Source: CAZKBP01 sp964551015 (GTDB lineage: Bacteria > Bacteroidota > Bacteroidia > Cytophagales > Microscillaceae). Taken from it: a stretch of 64,000 bases of DNA. Positions 35,048 through 43,752 of the stretch are shown piece by piece (the first letter of the stretch is position 1; each line of letters begins with the position of its first letter). A model generated the notes under the pieces. The model worked only from the letters and a program-made list of their open reading frames with translations, made no database searches and had not been told where the DNA came from. Location of the stretch: positions 57,859-121,858 of the forward strand of contig CAZKBP010000015.1 in NCBI GenBank assembly GCA_964551015.1, in the 5' to 3' direction. The position numbers and the translations under genes are program-made.

Positions 35048-36181
35048 ATGGAAAAGAAGCGCATTTACCTCTCGCCTCCTCACCTCGAAGGACAAGAAAT
35101 AAGCTATATCCAGCAAGCCATCGATCAGAACTGGGTAGCCCCCGTCGGTGAAAATCTAGATCGCTTTGAGGCGCATCTTTGTGATTATACGGGAGCAAAA
35201 CGCGTTTTAGCCTTGCAATCAGGTACAGCCGCGATTCATCTCGCCCTTCGTCTCTTGGGAGTTGGAAAGGGTGATACAGTCATTTGTCCTACTTTTACTT
35301 TCGTGGCTACGCTCAATCCGATTCTTTACCAAGGTGCTCAGCCCATTTTGGTAGATAGTGAAACGCAAACGTGGAATCTTTGCCCACGTGCACTCGAAGA
35401 AGCCATTCTTACCTGCAAAAAAGAGAACCAAAAACCCAAAGCCATCCTCGTGGTGCATCTCTACGGGCAAGCCGCCCAAATGGACGAAATTTTACAAATA
35501 AGTCAGCAATATGAAATCCCGATCATCGAGGATGCCGCCGAAGCCTTGGGGAGTACCTACCGCCAACAAGCTCTGGGAACCTTCGGGAAATTAGGAGTTT
35601 TTTCTTTTAATGGTAATAAAATCATCACCACCTCAGGCGGAGGGGCTTTGGTTAGCCAAAACCCTTCCTTGATCGAGCGAGCTTTATACCTCTCTACCCA
35701 GGCTAGGGAGCAAGCTGCTCATTATCAGCACACTGAAATAGGCTATAACTACCGGATGAGTAATATTCTGGCGGGAATTGGCGTGGGGCAGATGGAAGTA
35801 TTAGCCAAAAGAGTCCGGCAAAGAAGAGCCAATTTTGATTATTATCAACAAGTATTGGGAGATTTGCCAGGCATTGCCTTCCAACCCGAACTCGAGCATA
35901 CGCTTTCTAATCGCTGGCTCACCTGCATCTTGGCGAATAGTTTTGAGCAAAGAGAAAATATTCGTCTAGCACTGGCTCAGGCGAATATCGAGGCTAGACC
36001 CCTTTGGAAACCCATGCATTTGCAGCCACTCTGCCAGCAGATGCCCTACTATGGTGAGCGGGTCGCCGAAGCTCTGTTTCAGCGAGGGCTCTGCCTTCCC
36101 TCTGGTTCCTCGCTCACTTCTGCGGATTTGGAGCGTATTTGTCATATCGTACGAGAGGTTTGGTTGCCTGCGGAGCGTTAA
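35048..36181 (+). CDS. pglE: PLP-dependent sugar aminotransferase, DegT/DnrJ/EryC1 family, PglE-like
   Basis: 377 residues. Typical DegT blocks: RIYLSPPHLEGQEISYIQQA, LALQSGTAAIHLALRLLGV (substrate and PLP phosphate binding), EDAAEALGS with Asp162 for the PLP ring nitrogen, and SFNGNKIITTSGGG with the Schiff-base Lys191. It would add the 4-amino group to a UDP-4-keto sugar before PglD acetylates it. The dehydratase that makes the keto sugar (PglF type) is not in the window. The gene lies 22 bp after pglD and converges with the thioesterase gene, 15 bp away. Confidence 0.92.
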   Translation: MEKKRIYLSPPHLEGQEISYIQQAIDQNWVAPVGENLDRFEAHLCDYTGAKRVLALQSGTAAIHLALRLLGVGKGDTVICPTFTFVATLNPILYQGAQPILVDSETQTWNLCPRALEEAILTCKKENQKPKAILVVHLYGQAAQMDEILQISQQYEIPIIEDAAEALGSTYRQQALGTFGKLGVFSFNGNKIITTSGGGALVSQNPSLIERALYLSTQAREQAAHYQHTEIGYNYRMSNILAGIGVGQMEVLAKRVRQRRANFDYYQQVLGDLPGIAFQPELEHTLSNRWLTCILANSFEQRENIRLALAQANIEARPLWKPMHLQPLCQQMPYYGERVAEALFQRGLCLPSGSSLTSADLERICHIVREVWLPAER

Positions 36182-36196
36182 AGGATTTATGGATCA

Positions 36197-36604
36197 TTAT
36201 TCAAAATAAGGCTTCAACAGATCCAACAGCTCGGCTGGGCAACGGCGTAACTTCTGAGTTTCTTTTTCTATAAAAACCAAAGTCGTTTTTCCTGTATTGA
36301 GCAGCGTTTGCAATTCATTGCGAATCTCGTACTCGAAGATAATTCTGGCCGCAGGTAATTCCTTAATGGATACTTGAATGGTGAGCAAATCATCGTAGCG
36401 TGCAGGTTGGATATAACGCGTGTATAGATCAAAAACAGGCATCATCATTCCTTTTTCTTCTAATTCCCGATAAGGAAAACCTAGAAAGCGAAAGGCTTCT
36501 ACCCTGCCCACTTCGTAATAAGTAGGATAATGGCCGTAGTAAACGTAGCCCATTTGATCGGTTTCGGCGTAGCGGACTCTAATTTTAGTTTCGTGGCTAA
36601 ACAT
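36197..36604 (-). CDS. Acyl-CoA thioesterase, YbgC/FadM family
   Basis: 135 residues, single hotdog domain. The N-terminal signature RVRYAETDQMGYVYYGHYPTY carries the catalytic Asp of the 4-hydroxybenzoyl-CoA thioesterase family; the central helix is YYEVGRVEAFRFLGFPYREL. Such cytoplasmic enzymes hydrolyse acyl-CoA thioesters. On the minus strand a TATTTTTG box (plus 36651-36658) lies about 50 bases upstream and fits a -7 element. Confidence 0.92.
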   Translation of the reverse strand: MFSHETKIRVRYAETDQMGYVYYGHYPTYYEVGRVEAFRFLGFPYRELEEKGMMMPVFDLYTRYIQPARYDDLLTIQVSIKELPAARIIFEYEIRNELQTLLNTGKTTLVFIEKETQKLRRCPAELLDLLKPYFE

Positions 36605-37015
36605 TTTTTGTGTAAATAATTGCTTACTTAACGAATCGGTTAGTTGAGGCCAAAAATACGGGAAAAATCTAAGGTGGCCGTGATGGTGATCGTTTCAGCC
36701 GCCAATGGTTTGGTCAGGTATCAGATGAAACACTTGAGCATGGAGTTTTGGGAAATTTTTTATTTTTAACAAAAAAAATTAGTTTAGTGCAGAGTTGAAA
36801 AGATCACAACTTTGAAGCTGTCTAAAGTTTACCTTTGGGCTACAAAAGTCCTCTTTCGGAACCTGATTTTACCAATTTTTTCCACCATAGCTTGGGCTAT
36901 GCTTTCAAAAATCGGTTTCATCAGAACCCAAAATAGAACCTTTTCGCGATCAAATCAAAACTCTAAACAGCTTCTTTGTGAAAACCCATTTCCCCAAAAT
37001 ATTAAAACTAATAAA
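36605..37015. other. 411-bp divergent intergenic region upstream of sucC
   Basis: It holds the TATTTTTG box for the thioesterase (36651-36658, minus) and a CAACTTTG half-match to the -7 consensus for sucC (36807-36814, plus), the latter implying a leader of about 195 bases. The sucC frame stays open through this leader back to a TTG at 36812, but the extra 68 residues have no family match. No gene or clear hairpin seen. Confidence 0.4.
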
Positions 37016-38206
37016 ATGAATTTACACGAATATCAAGCCAAGGACATTCTCAAGAAATACGGCGTACGCATACAAGAGGGAATCGTTGCTGACTCCCCTG
37101 ATAAATCAGTAGAAGCAGCCAAGCAACTGAATAAAGATACAGGAACCGAGTGGTTTGTGGTCAAAGCGCAAATCCACGCCGGAGGACGCGGCAAAGGAGG
37201 TGGGGTCAAGCTAGCCAAGAGCTACGACGAGGTAAAAGAACTCTCTGGTAACATCATCGGTATGCAACTCGTAACTCCACAAACTGGTGCAGAAGGCAAA
37301 AAAGTACACCAGGTACTCATCACGGAGGACGTTTATTATCCGGGCGAAACCGAGCCGAAGGAGTTCTATCTCAGTATCTTACTAGACAGAGACTCAGGCC
37401 GTAACGTGATCGTAGCCAGCACCGAGGGAGGAATGGACATCGAGGAAGTAGCTGAAAAAACTCCTGAGAAAATTATCAAAGAGTTAATCGATCCCGCCGT
37501 GGGCTTGCGAGATTTCCAAGCACGAAAATTGGCCTTCTCCTTAGGGCTAGAGGGACAGGCTTTCAAAGAAATGGTCAAATTTATCAAGGCTCTTTACAGT
37601 GCTTATGAAGATATTGACGCCTCTCTTTTTGAAATCAACCCCGCGCTCAAAACCTCTGATAATAAAATCTTAGCCGTAGATGCCAAAGTAAATCTAGACG
37701 ACAATGCTCTTTATCGTCATAAGGATCTGGCCGAGCTTCGGGATATTCGTGAAGAAGACCCCCTCGAGGTAGAAGCTAAGGAATCTGACCTCAATTATGT
37801 AAAGCTAGATGGGAATGTGGGTTGTATGGTGAATGGTGCTGGACTTGCCATGGCGACCATGGATATTATCAAGCTTTCGGGTGGAGAGCCTGCTAACTTC
37901 CTAGATGTGGGAGGGGGAGCGAATGCCAAGACCGTGGAAGCAGGCTTTCGTATTATCTTGAAAGACCCGAATGTGAAGGCAATTCTCATTAATATTTTTG
38001 GTGGAATTGTACGCTGCGACCGTGTAGCCAATGGAGTGGTAGAAGCTTACAAGAATATTGGCAACATCAGCGTTCCGATTATCGTGCGTCTGCAAGGAAC
38101 TAACGCCGAAGAAGGTGCCAAAATCATCGATGAATCCGGTCTAAAAGTAACTTCTGCCGTATTGCTCAAAGACGCTGCGGCTCGTGTAAAAGAAGCCTTG
38201 GCCTAA
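37016..38206 (+). CDS. sucC: Succinyl-CoA ligase (ADP/GDP-forming) beta subunit
   Basis: 396 residues from the ATG at 37016 (MNLHEYQAKDILKKYG), matching the family's N-terminus and its usual length near 390; the open frame upstream is ignored. The ATP-grasp domain carries GGRGKGGGVKLAKS, and the C-terminal ligase domain carries FLDVGGGANAKTVEAGFRII and NIFGGIVRCDRVANGVVEA. With the alpha subunit SucD it makes nucleoside triphosphate from succinyl-CoA in the TCA cycle. sucD is not adjacent, which differs from the sucCD operon of many bacteria. Confidence 0.96.
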   Translation: MNLHEYQAKDILKKYGVRIQEGIVADSPDKSVEAAKQLNKDTGTEWFVVKAQIHAGGRGKGGGVKLAKSYDEVKELSGNIIGMQLVTPQTGAEGKKVHQVLITEDVYYPGETEPKEFYLSILLDRDSGRNVIVASTEGGMDIEEVAEKTPEKIIKELIDPAVGLRDFQARKLAFSLGLEGQAFKEMVKFIKALYSAYEDIDASLFEINPALKTSDNKILAVDAKVNLDDNALYRHKDLAELRDIREEDPLEVEAKESDLNYVKLDGNVGCMVNGAGLAMATMDIIKLSGGEPANFLDVGGGANAKTVEAGFRIILKDPNVKAILINIFGGIVRCDRVANGVVEAYKNIGNISVPIIVRLQGTNAEEGAKIIDESGLKVTSAVLLKDAAARVKEALA

Positions 38207-38220
38207 AACCTTCCTAATAC

Positions 38221-38255
38221 CAAACCTAACAGGCTTCCAAAACCTGTTAGGTTTG
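38221..38255. repeat. 13-bp perfect palindrome between convergent genes
   Basis: CAAACCTAACAGG (38221-38233) and CCTGTTAGGTTTG (38243-38255) with a 9-base loop. It lies between sucC (plus) and ohr (minus). An A-run follows on the plus strand and no T-run follows on either strand, so a bidirectional mRNA end or a dispersed intergenic repeat is more likely than a standard terminator. Confidence 0.75.
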
Positions 38256-38346
38256 AAAAAATGTTCAAGCAAGATCATCCCGTGGAAAATCAGCCATGAG
38301 GCTCTGAAAAGAGGGGCCTATCCAAGCAGCGACCACAGACGATGAC

Positions 38347-38763
38347 CTAAACGGCTTTTACACTCACCTCAATATTGCCACGTGTGGCAACCGAATAAGG
38401 ACAAACTTGATGCGCATCCTCTACGACTTGTTGTCCTTCTTCCAAACTCAAATTAGGAAAATGAACCTCTAATGCGGCCGAAATCCCGAAAGCACCCTCT
38501 TCTGATTTTCCAATGCTCACCTTAGAGTTAATCTCAAAATCTTTCACGTTTCTACCGTTGGCCACCGCACCAATGGCTCCACCAAAGCAAGCCGCGTAGC
38601 CCGCCGCGAAAAGCTGCTCGGGATTGGTTTTACCACCATCGCCTCCGATTGCTTTGGGCATGCTTACATCAAAATCTAAAATGCCATCAGAAGATTTTAC
38701 GTGACCATTACGACCGCCCGTGGCGTGTACTTCGGCGGTGTAATCAGGTGTGATTCTCATCAT
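38347..38763 (-). CDS. ohr: Organic hydroperoxide resistance protein, Ohr/OsmC family
   Basis: 138 residues. Both redox-active cysteines are present: Cys59 in GYAACFGGA and Cys121 in HQVCPYS, with Arg18 in the GGRNGHV motif, the Ohr rather than YhfA/OsmC pattern (TNPEQLFAAGYAACF). The enzyme reduces organic and fatty-acid hydroperoxides in the cytoplasm using lipoyl groups. Either of the two first Met codons may be the start. No MarR-type OhrR regulator is adjacent. Confidence 0.94.
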   Translation of the reverse strand: MMRITPDYTAEVHATGGRNGHVKSSDGILDFDVSMPKAIGGDGGKTNPEQLFAAGYAACFGGAIGAVANGRNVKDFEINSKVSIGKSEEGAFGISAALEVHFPNLSLEEGQQVVEDAHQVCPYSVATRGNIEVSVKAV

Positions 38764-38917
38764 GATTGTAGGAGTTTTTTAATAAAAAATTGAACTGTGT
38801 ATACTTAGAACTTTATCCGTATCTTAAAGTTAGAAAAAAAGACGACATTTCGGGAGTGATTTTGTGTGGTCTCTCTTGGTAAATCTGAGATGCTTTTATG
38901 AAAGGCGATTTTTATAT

Positions 38918-39271
38918 CTATCTTTCCCTCCAATAAAAAATCAAAAAAAGTACCGCCAATATACCATGCAAGGCCATGGGAGCTCCCGTTTCATCCAGAG
39001 GAAGTGGTGCTTTTACTTGTGCGATAAATAAACCCACGTGAAAAAAGGTAAGTGTAAGCAAACCAAAACTCAAAAAGCCCTGCAAGTGCACATTAAAAAG
39101 CAGCAAGAGACTCAAAAAGCTAACCGTAAGTGCAGCGAAGCCATACATCCCAGCCGCATACAGCGCAACTGGATTAGCTTCCGAGAAAAGAGGAACTATT
39201 GATGGACTCAGTATCAACAAAATACCAATTAAACCTTCAATGAGCGTGTTGACCAATAAAATAACTTTCAT
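38918..39271 (-). CDS. Small four-helix membrane protein
   Basis: 117 residues from the ATG at 39269-39271; the frame extends to a TTG at 39340, which would add a polar leader and is unlikely. Four hydrophobic segments: VILLVNTLIEGLIGILLIL, LYAAGMYGFAALTVSFLSLL, FLSFGLLTLTFFHVGLFIAQ and ALHGILAVLFLIFYW. It resembles DoxX-like or other four-helix proteins in size, but no motif lets me name it. It stands 154 bp upstream of ohr on the same strand, so a role in oxidative stress is only a guess. Confidence 0.7.
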   Translation of the reverse strand: MKVILLVNTLIEGLIGILLILSPSIVPLFSEANPVALYAAGMYGFAALTVSFLSLLLLFNVHLQGFLSFGLLTLTFFHVGLFIAQVKAPLPLDETGAPMALHGILAVLFLIFYWRER

Positions 39272-39421
39272 AAAGAAAAAATGTGTGAAAATTTCTCGAT
39301 CTAAATATAAAGATTCGTGTGTAAATCTAAGCTTATCCAATGAGTTTTATTAAAAAAGCCATCTCATGAAAAGCTTTTGAAGTTTAAAAAATGACACTTT
39401 TAAGAAAAAAAAGAGAAAATA

Positions 39422-39453
39422 TTTGGAGTTAATTAAAATAAATTGCATTTTTG
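39422..39453 (+). promoter_or_regulatory. Probable promoter of the photolyase gene
   Basis: TTTG (39422-39425), 20 bases of spacer and CATTTTTG (39446-39453), one base off the Bacteroidota consensus TAnnTTTG. Transcription from here would give a leader of about 105 bases that contains the hairpins at 39477-39559. Confidence 0.55.
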
Positions 39454-39476
39454 TAGTCCATAGCTGGTTGAAGGAT

Positions 39477-39559
39477 ATTGGAGGCTACTTCTGACACCCC
39501 CGTCAGAGCCTCCAATTATCTTTTGTAGCCCCTCCAACCAAAAAGCCTCCTTTTGGTTG
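39477..39559 (+). promoter_or_regulatory. Structured leader of the photolyase gene with competing pairings
   Basis: Hairpin 1: ATTGGAGGCT (39477-39486) pairs with AGCCTCCAAT (39507-39516), and inside it CTGAC (39491-39495) pairs with GTCAG (39502-39506). Hairpin 2: CAACCAAAA (39535-39543) pairs with TTTTGGTTG (39551-39559), ending 7 bases before the ATG. The loop of hairpin 2 is AGCCTCC, the same seven bases as the 3' arm of hairpin 1, so GGAGGCT can pair with either. That gives two exclusive folds or a loop-loop contact. Confidence 0.5.
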
Positions 39560-39566
39560 CTTAGAT

Positions 39567-41045
39567 ATGAATCTTAGCTCTCCTAAAACTTGTAATGTTC
39601 TCTGGTTTAAAAAAGACCTACGCATCCGCGACCACCATCCTTGGCAAGTCGCTATTCAGGAAAATCAGGCTCTTTTGCTTCTTTATATCTTCGAGCCTTC
39701 TCTGATTCGCTATCCCGACTGGGATTTGCGACACGGCCAGTTTATCTACCACTCGATCCAAGCGCTTAATCAAACCCTGGAAAAGTATCAAGCCAAAATC
39801 CATCTCTTTTATGGAGAAGTACCTGCGGTCTTTGAATATTTGATTAGTCAGGGGGAAGTCCAGAAAGTGTTCTCCCACGAGGAAACAGGCGTACGGGTAA
39901 CCTATGACCGTGATCTGGCGATGGCTCAATTTTTCAAAGCAAATAAAATTACTTGGCAGGAATATCAATCAAACGGGGTGCTGAGAGGCCAAAAAGACCG
40001 CCGGATTTGGAGCAAGGCTTGGCTTGAATACATGGAAACTCCCCAAACACATCCCGAATTAGAAAAAATGCAAGCCATTTCGGTCAAGGTGCCCGAGTCA
40101 TTTCAGCTTCCACAGGATTTGGAGCAAAAATTCAAAGATTATCCCCGAGCTTTTCAGCCCGCCGGGGAGTACTATGCTTGGCGTTATTTGAAAAGCTTCG
40201 CCGAAGAAAGGATGGTCAATTATACCAAGCAAATGTCTTTGCCTGAGGCCAGTCGTTACAGTTGTAGTCGGATTTCGCCCTATGTTACTTGGGGAAATTT
40301 GAGCAATCGACAAGCGTATCAATTTTTCAAAAAAAATTACGCCTACTCTGCCTATCAATTCCAGTGGAAAGGCTTTCGTTCAAGGCTTCAGTGGCGTTGT
40401 CATTTTATCCAAAAATTCGAGATGGAAGACCGCATCGAATTTGAGCACTTTAATCGTAGTTTTGACCAATTAGAAAAAAAGCCCATTCCTGAATACCTAG
40501 AAGCTTGGAAAACTGGGCAAACTGGTTTCCCTCTGGTGGATGCAGCCATGCGCTGTGTGATTCATACGGGATACTTGAATTTTAGGATGCGTGCTATGCT
40601 CGTTTCTGCCCTGACACACTTGCTCTGGCAAGATTGGCGGGATGGAGTACACCATCTGGCACAGCAATTTTTGGATTATGAGCCGGGCATTCATTTCTGC
40701 CAATTTCAAATGCAGGCGGGAGTGACAGGCATCAATACGCTACGTATTTACAACCCCATTAAGCAATCCAAGGAGAAAGATTCTGAGGGAATATTTATCC
40801 GAAAATGGGTGCCCGAATTGTCCAAAATACCCACGCCCCTGATTCACGAACCCTGGAAAATGAGCACGATGGAACAGCAACTCTACCATTGCCACATCGG
40901 AAAAGATTATCCCTTCCCAATCGTGGAAGTAAAGCAGGCCACAGAGCACGCTAAAACCCAACTCTATCGCTGGAAAGGGCTTGCCGAAACCCGCCGAGAA
41001 AGCCGAAGAATTCTTCTCAAGCATACGCAACAAAACGCAGACTAG
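39567..41045 (+). CDS. phrB: Cryptochrome / deoxyribodipyrimidine photolyase family protein
   Basis: 492 residues. The N-terminal antenna domain starts NVLWFKKDLRIRDHHPW; the C-terminal FAD domain contains YSCSRISPYVTWGNLSN, GFPLVDAAMRCVIHTGYLNF and the clade-specific DYEPGIHFCQFQMQAGVTGI followed by NTLRIYNPIKQS and FIRKWVPEL. The family uses blue light and reduced FAD to split pyrimidine dimers; some members are photoreceptors. Residues after GIH (FCQFQMQAG) place it in the bacterial group whose function as CPD photolyase is likely but not proven. It has its own promoter and a structured leader. Confidence 0.92.
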   Translation: MNLSSPKTCNVLWFKKDLRIRDHHPWQVAIQENQALLLLYIFEPSLIRYPDWDLRHGQFIYHSIQALNQTLEKYQAKIHLFYGEVPAVFEYLISQGEVQKVFSHEETGVRVTYDRDLAMAQFFKANKITWQEYQSNGVLRGQKDRRIWSKAWLEYMETPQTHPELEKMQAISVKVPESFQLPQDLEQKFKDYPRAFQPAGEYYAWRYLKSFAEERMVNYTKQMSLPEASRYSCSRISPYVTWGNLSNRQAYQFFKKNYAYSAYQFQWKGFRSRLQWRCHFIQKFEMEDRIEFEHFNRSFDQLEKKPIPEYLEAWKTGQTGFPLVDAAMRCVIHTGYLNFRMRAMLVSALTHLLWQDWRDGVHHLAQQFLDYEPGIHFCQFQMQAGVTGINTLRIYNPIKQSKEKDSEGIFIRKWVPELSKIPTPLIHEPWKMSTMEQQLYHCHIGKDYPFPIVEVKQATEHAKTQLYRWKGLAETRRESRRILLKHTQQNAD

Positions 41046-41289
41046 AAAAAAAGGCTTGGGTGGTCAGTAATTAGTCAAAATAGCAAAAAGCAAATCGGGG
41101 GCAATCTAAAAAATGCTATGCACCAAGCACTAGCCCCCAAAAACTGCTCAGATTTTGTGGCCTAAAACTTGAAACCGATTATAAATGAGGAAATTCACAG
41201 GAATTTACACAAACTAAATCTATATTTTCTTATTTTTGAAAATACCTCAAAAAACCTAAGGCTTTAATCGATTATAATTGAATGTACTA

Positions 41290-43269
41290 ATGAAAAAATT
41301 ATTTGTAATCCTCCTTATTTATCTGTCGTGGCAACCCCTCACTTATGCCCAGTTAGAGAATAATCAGCATTTGTTCGAGCCACTCTTTGATTTCAAGGGA
41401 AATCAGTACCGCTCTGCTAGTGGCCTACCCGGCGAAAAATACTGGCAGAATCAAGCCGACTACGTGATAGAAGTGGCCTTGGATGCGGAAAAATATCGCT
41501 TAGAAGGTAAGGTAAAAATTACTTACACCAATAACAGCCCACTCCCCCTGGACTTTATCTGGTTGCAAATGGATCAAAATCGCTATCAACCTGATGCCAA
41601 AGGAGAGCTTACTCAACAAATCGGCGGGGGCAACAGCCGCTATCGTGGAGCGACCGATGGAGGTTATCAAGTCTCCGATGTCAAAGTAACGGCCTCTCCG
41701 AGCTACGAACCTAAATACATCATCAACGACACGAGGATGCAAATTCAACTCCAAAAACCGCTGGCCGCCAATGGTGGTCAAGTGGATATAGAGATGAATT
41801 ATTCCTTTGTCATTCCTGAGTTCGGCTCTGATCGGATGGGAAGGCTAAAAACGAAGAACGGATGGATTTTTCAATTAGCGCAGTGGTATCCCAGAGTGGC
41901 TGTTTTTGATGATATCAAAGGCTGGAACGTAGAGCCTTATTTGGGAACAGGCGAGTTTTATTGTGAATATGGAAACTTTGATTATAAAGTAACCGTGCCC
42001 TATGACCATATCGTGGTGGCTTCGGGTATGCTCCAAAACCCCGAGGAGGTATTGACCCAAGAGCAAATGGAACGCATGAAAAAAGCACAAGCCAGTGATG
42101 AAACCGTGGCCATCGTTTCTAAAAAAGAAGTAGGCAATTCCAAAACCACTCGCCCTACACAAAGCGGAACTCTGACTTGGCATTATAAAATGGAAAACTC
42201 CCGAGATATTGCCTGGGCTTCTTCTAAGGCTTTCGTCTGGGATGCGGCCAAAATCGACTTGCCGAGTGGAAAAAAAGCCCTCGCTCAATCTGCCTATCCC
42301 GAAGAAGTAGCCGGAGATAATGCCTGGGGGCGCTCTACCGAATATACACAAGCTTCTATTGAGCATTACTCCGAAATGTGGTATGAATATCCTTACAGCA
42401 ACGCCGTCAATGTAGCCGGCGTGGTAGGAGGAATGGAGTATCCCGGCGTTTCTTTTTGTAGCTGGAAATCAAAGGGAGAAGATCTCTGGGGCGTGACCGA
42501 CCACGAATTTGGTCATAACTGGTTTCCTATGATCGTAGGAAGTAACGAAAGGCTTCACCCTTGGATGGACGAAGGATTTAATACTTTTATCAATGAACTA
42601 AGCACACAGGCCTTCAATGATGGAGAGTACCCCTCAAGCCTCGAAAATCCCTTTATGCTCTCGGCCTATATTCTTCCTCGCTTAGCCAATCGATATCGCG
42701 AAAGCATTTCTACCTACCCAGATATCGTACAGGTACAGAACTTAGGGATGACCGCTTATTTTAAACCCGCCATGGGGCTGGGATTGCTCCGAGATGTGAT
42801 TCTAGGGCAAGAACGCTTTGACTTTGCCTTCCGCTACTATATCAAAAACTGGGCTTTCAAACATCCTACGCCCTTGGACTTCTTCAATTGCATGGAAAAT
42901 GCCGCGGGTGAAGAACTAGACTGGTTTTGGCGCGGATGGTTCTATTCTAATGCGGTACTGGATCAAGCGGTCGCGGGGGTACAATACGAAGATAATGACC
43001 CGAAGAAGGGCGCCATCATCACCATCGAGAATAAAGGCGATCTACCGATGCCCGTGATTGCCAAGATTACACAAGAGGGTGGAAAAACTGAAACCATCCG
43101 CCTTCCAGTAGAGGTGTGGCAACGGGGTAATCAATGGCAATTCAAGTATGAGAGCACCGAGAAAATCGAGTCCATCAACTTAGATCCTGAGAAACAAATG
43201 TATGACGTTCAGCCAGATAACAACGAATGGACAAGCCCTCGCGCTCAGAAAGCAGATGATAAGGAGTAG
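41290..43269 (+). CDS. Secreted M1-family zinc metallopeptidase (aminopeptidase N-like)
   Basis: 659 residues from the ATG at 41290; the frame's earlier start is a TTG. The signal peptide ends at TYAQ (21). After the N-terminal beta-saddle, the catalytic domain has the exopeptidase loop GGMEYPG (380-386) in place of GAMEN, and zinc ligands His405, His409 in HEFGH and Glu428 in DEGF. It would trim amino acids from peptides in the periplasm or at the surface. A TATTTTTG box (41231-41238) lies about 50 bases upstream. A bidirectional terminator follows the stop. Confidence 0.93.
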   Translation: MKKLFVILLIYLSWQPLTYAQLENNQHLFEPLFDFKGNQYRSASGLPGEKYWQNQADYVIEVALDAEKYRLEGKVKITYTNNSPLPLDFIWLQMDQNRYQPDAKGELTQQIGGGNSRYRGATDGGYQVSDVKVTASPSYEPKYIINDTRMQIQLQKPLAANGGQVDIEMNYSFVIPEFGSDRMGRLKTKNGWIFQLAQWYPRVAVFDDIKGWNVEPYLGTGEFYCEYGNFDYKVTVPYDHIVVASGMLQNPEEVLTQEQMERMKKAQASDETVAIVSKKEVGNSKTTRPTQSGTLTWHYKMENSRDIAWASSKAFVWDAAKIDLPSGKKALAQSAYPEEVAGDNAWGRSTEYTQASIEHYSEMWYEYPYSNAVNVAGVVGGMEYPGVSFCSWKSKGEDLWGVTDHEFGHNWFPMIVGSNERLHPWMDEGFNTFINELSTQAFNDGEYPSSLENPFMLSAYILPRLANRYRESISTYPDIVQVQNLGMTAYFKPAMGLGLLRDVILGQERFDFAFRYYIKNWAFKHPTPLDFFNCMENAAGEELDWFWRGWFYSNAVLDQAVAGVQYEDNDPKKGAIITIENKGDLPMPVIAKITQEGGKTETIRLPVEVWQRGNQWQFKYESTEKIESINLDPEKQMYDVQPDNNEWTSPRAQKADDKE

Positions 43270-43296
43270 GGCTAAGGTAGGCTAAGCATTATGCTC

Positions 43297-43339
43297 AAAA
43301 AAAGCGGAGTTCAGCAATTACTGATCTCCGCTTTTTTTT
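43297..43339. terminator. Bidirectional terminator between the M1 peptidase gene and rpmA
   Basis: AAAAAAAGCGGAG (43297-43309) pairs with CTCCGCTTTTTTT (43326-43338), giving a T-run on both strands. It serves the converging peptidase (plus) and rplU-rpmA (minus) transcripts. Confidence 0.9.
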
Positions 43340-43381
43340 ATAAATGGTTGGGAAAATAAGGAATAAATATGTCGAGATAAA

Positions 43382-43690
43382 CTATTCAGCCGCTTCCGTA
43401 GTGGTCTGGGCTTCCACGGGCTGCTCCGTTTGCATCTGGATAGGTTCGATGTAGACAAAAGAACGGTTTTGTCGTCCTTTCTTGAAGCGAACAATCCCAT
43501 CGGTCAGGGCGAAGAGGGTATGATCTTTACCAATTCCCATGTTTTCGCCGGGATGATGCTTGGTGCCTCGCTGACGAACGATAATATTACCTGCTTTGGC
43601 AAATTGTCCGCCAAAAATTTTAACCCCTAAGCGTTTACTTTCTGAGTCTCTTCCGTTTCTGGAGCTACCTGCTCCTTTTTTATGTGCCAT
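43382..43690 (-). CDS. rpmA: 50S ribosomal protein L27
   Basis: 102 residues. The N-terminus MAHKKGAGSSRNGRDS and core KRLGVKIFGGQFAKAGNIIV, RQRGTKHHPGENMGIGKDHT are standard L27; there is no cleaved N-terminal extension as in Firmicutes. About 18 extra residues at the C-terminus (after SFVYIEP) are acidic and Gln/Thr-rich. L27 lies at the peptidyl-transferase centre of the large subunit. It is the second gene of the rplU-rpmA operon, 62 bp after rplU. Confidence 0.98.
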   Translation of the reverse strand: MAHKKGAGSSRNGRDSESKRLGVKIFGGQFAKAGNIIVRQRGTKHHPGENMGIGKDHTLFALTDGIVRFKKGRQNRSFVYIEPIQMQTEQPVEAQTTTEAAE

Positions 43691-43752
43691 AGTTTTTTCA
43701 ATTTAAGCATTCAACATGACTTAGCAGGAGGCATCCTTGCCAAGTGTAGGAG

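Noticed and set aside
34677..35198. 173-codon minus-strand frame over pglD/pglE
   Set aside because: It spans two well-supported genes on the other strand and has no protein features.
36812..37015. N-terminal extension of the sucC frame
   Set aside because: It begins with TTG, has no family similarity, and the ATG at 37016 gives the conserved SucC N-terminus.
41097..41138. GGGGGC / GCCCCC inverted pair after the photolyase gene
   Set aside because: Only 6 bp with a 30-base loop and no T-run; not convincing as a terminator.
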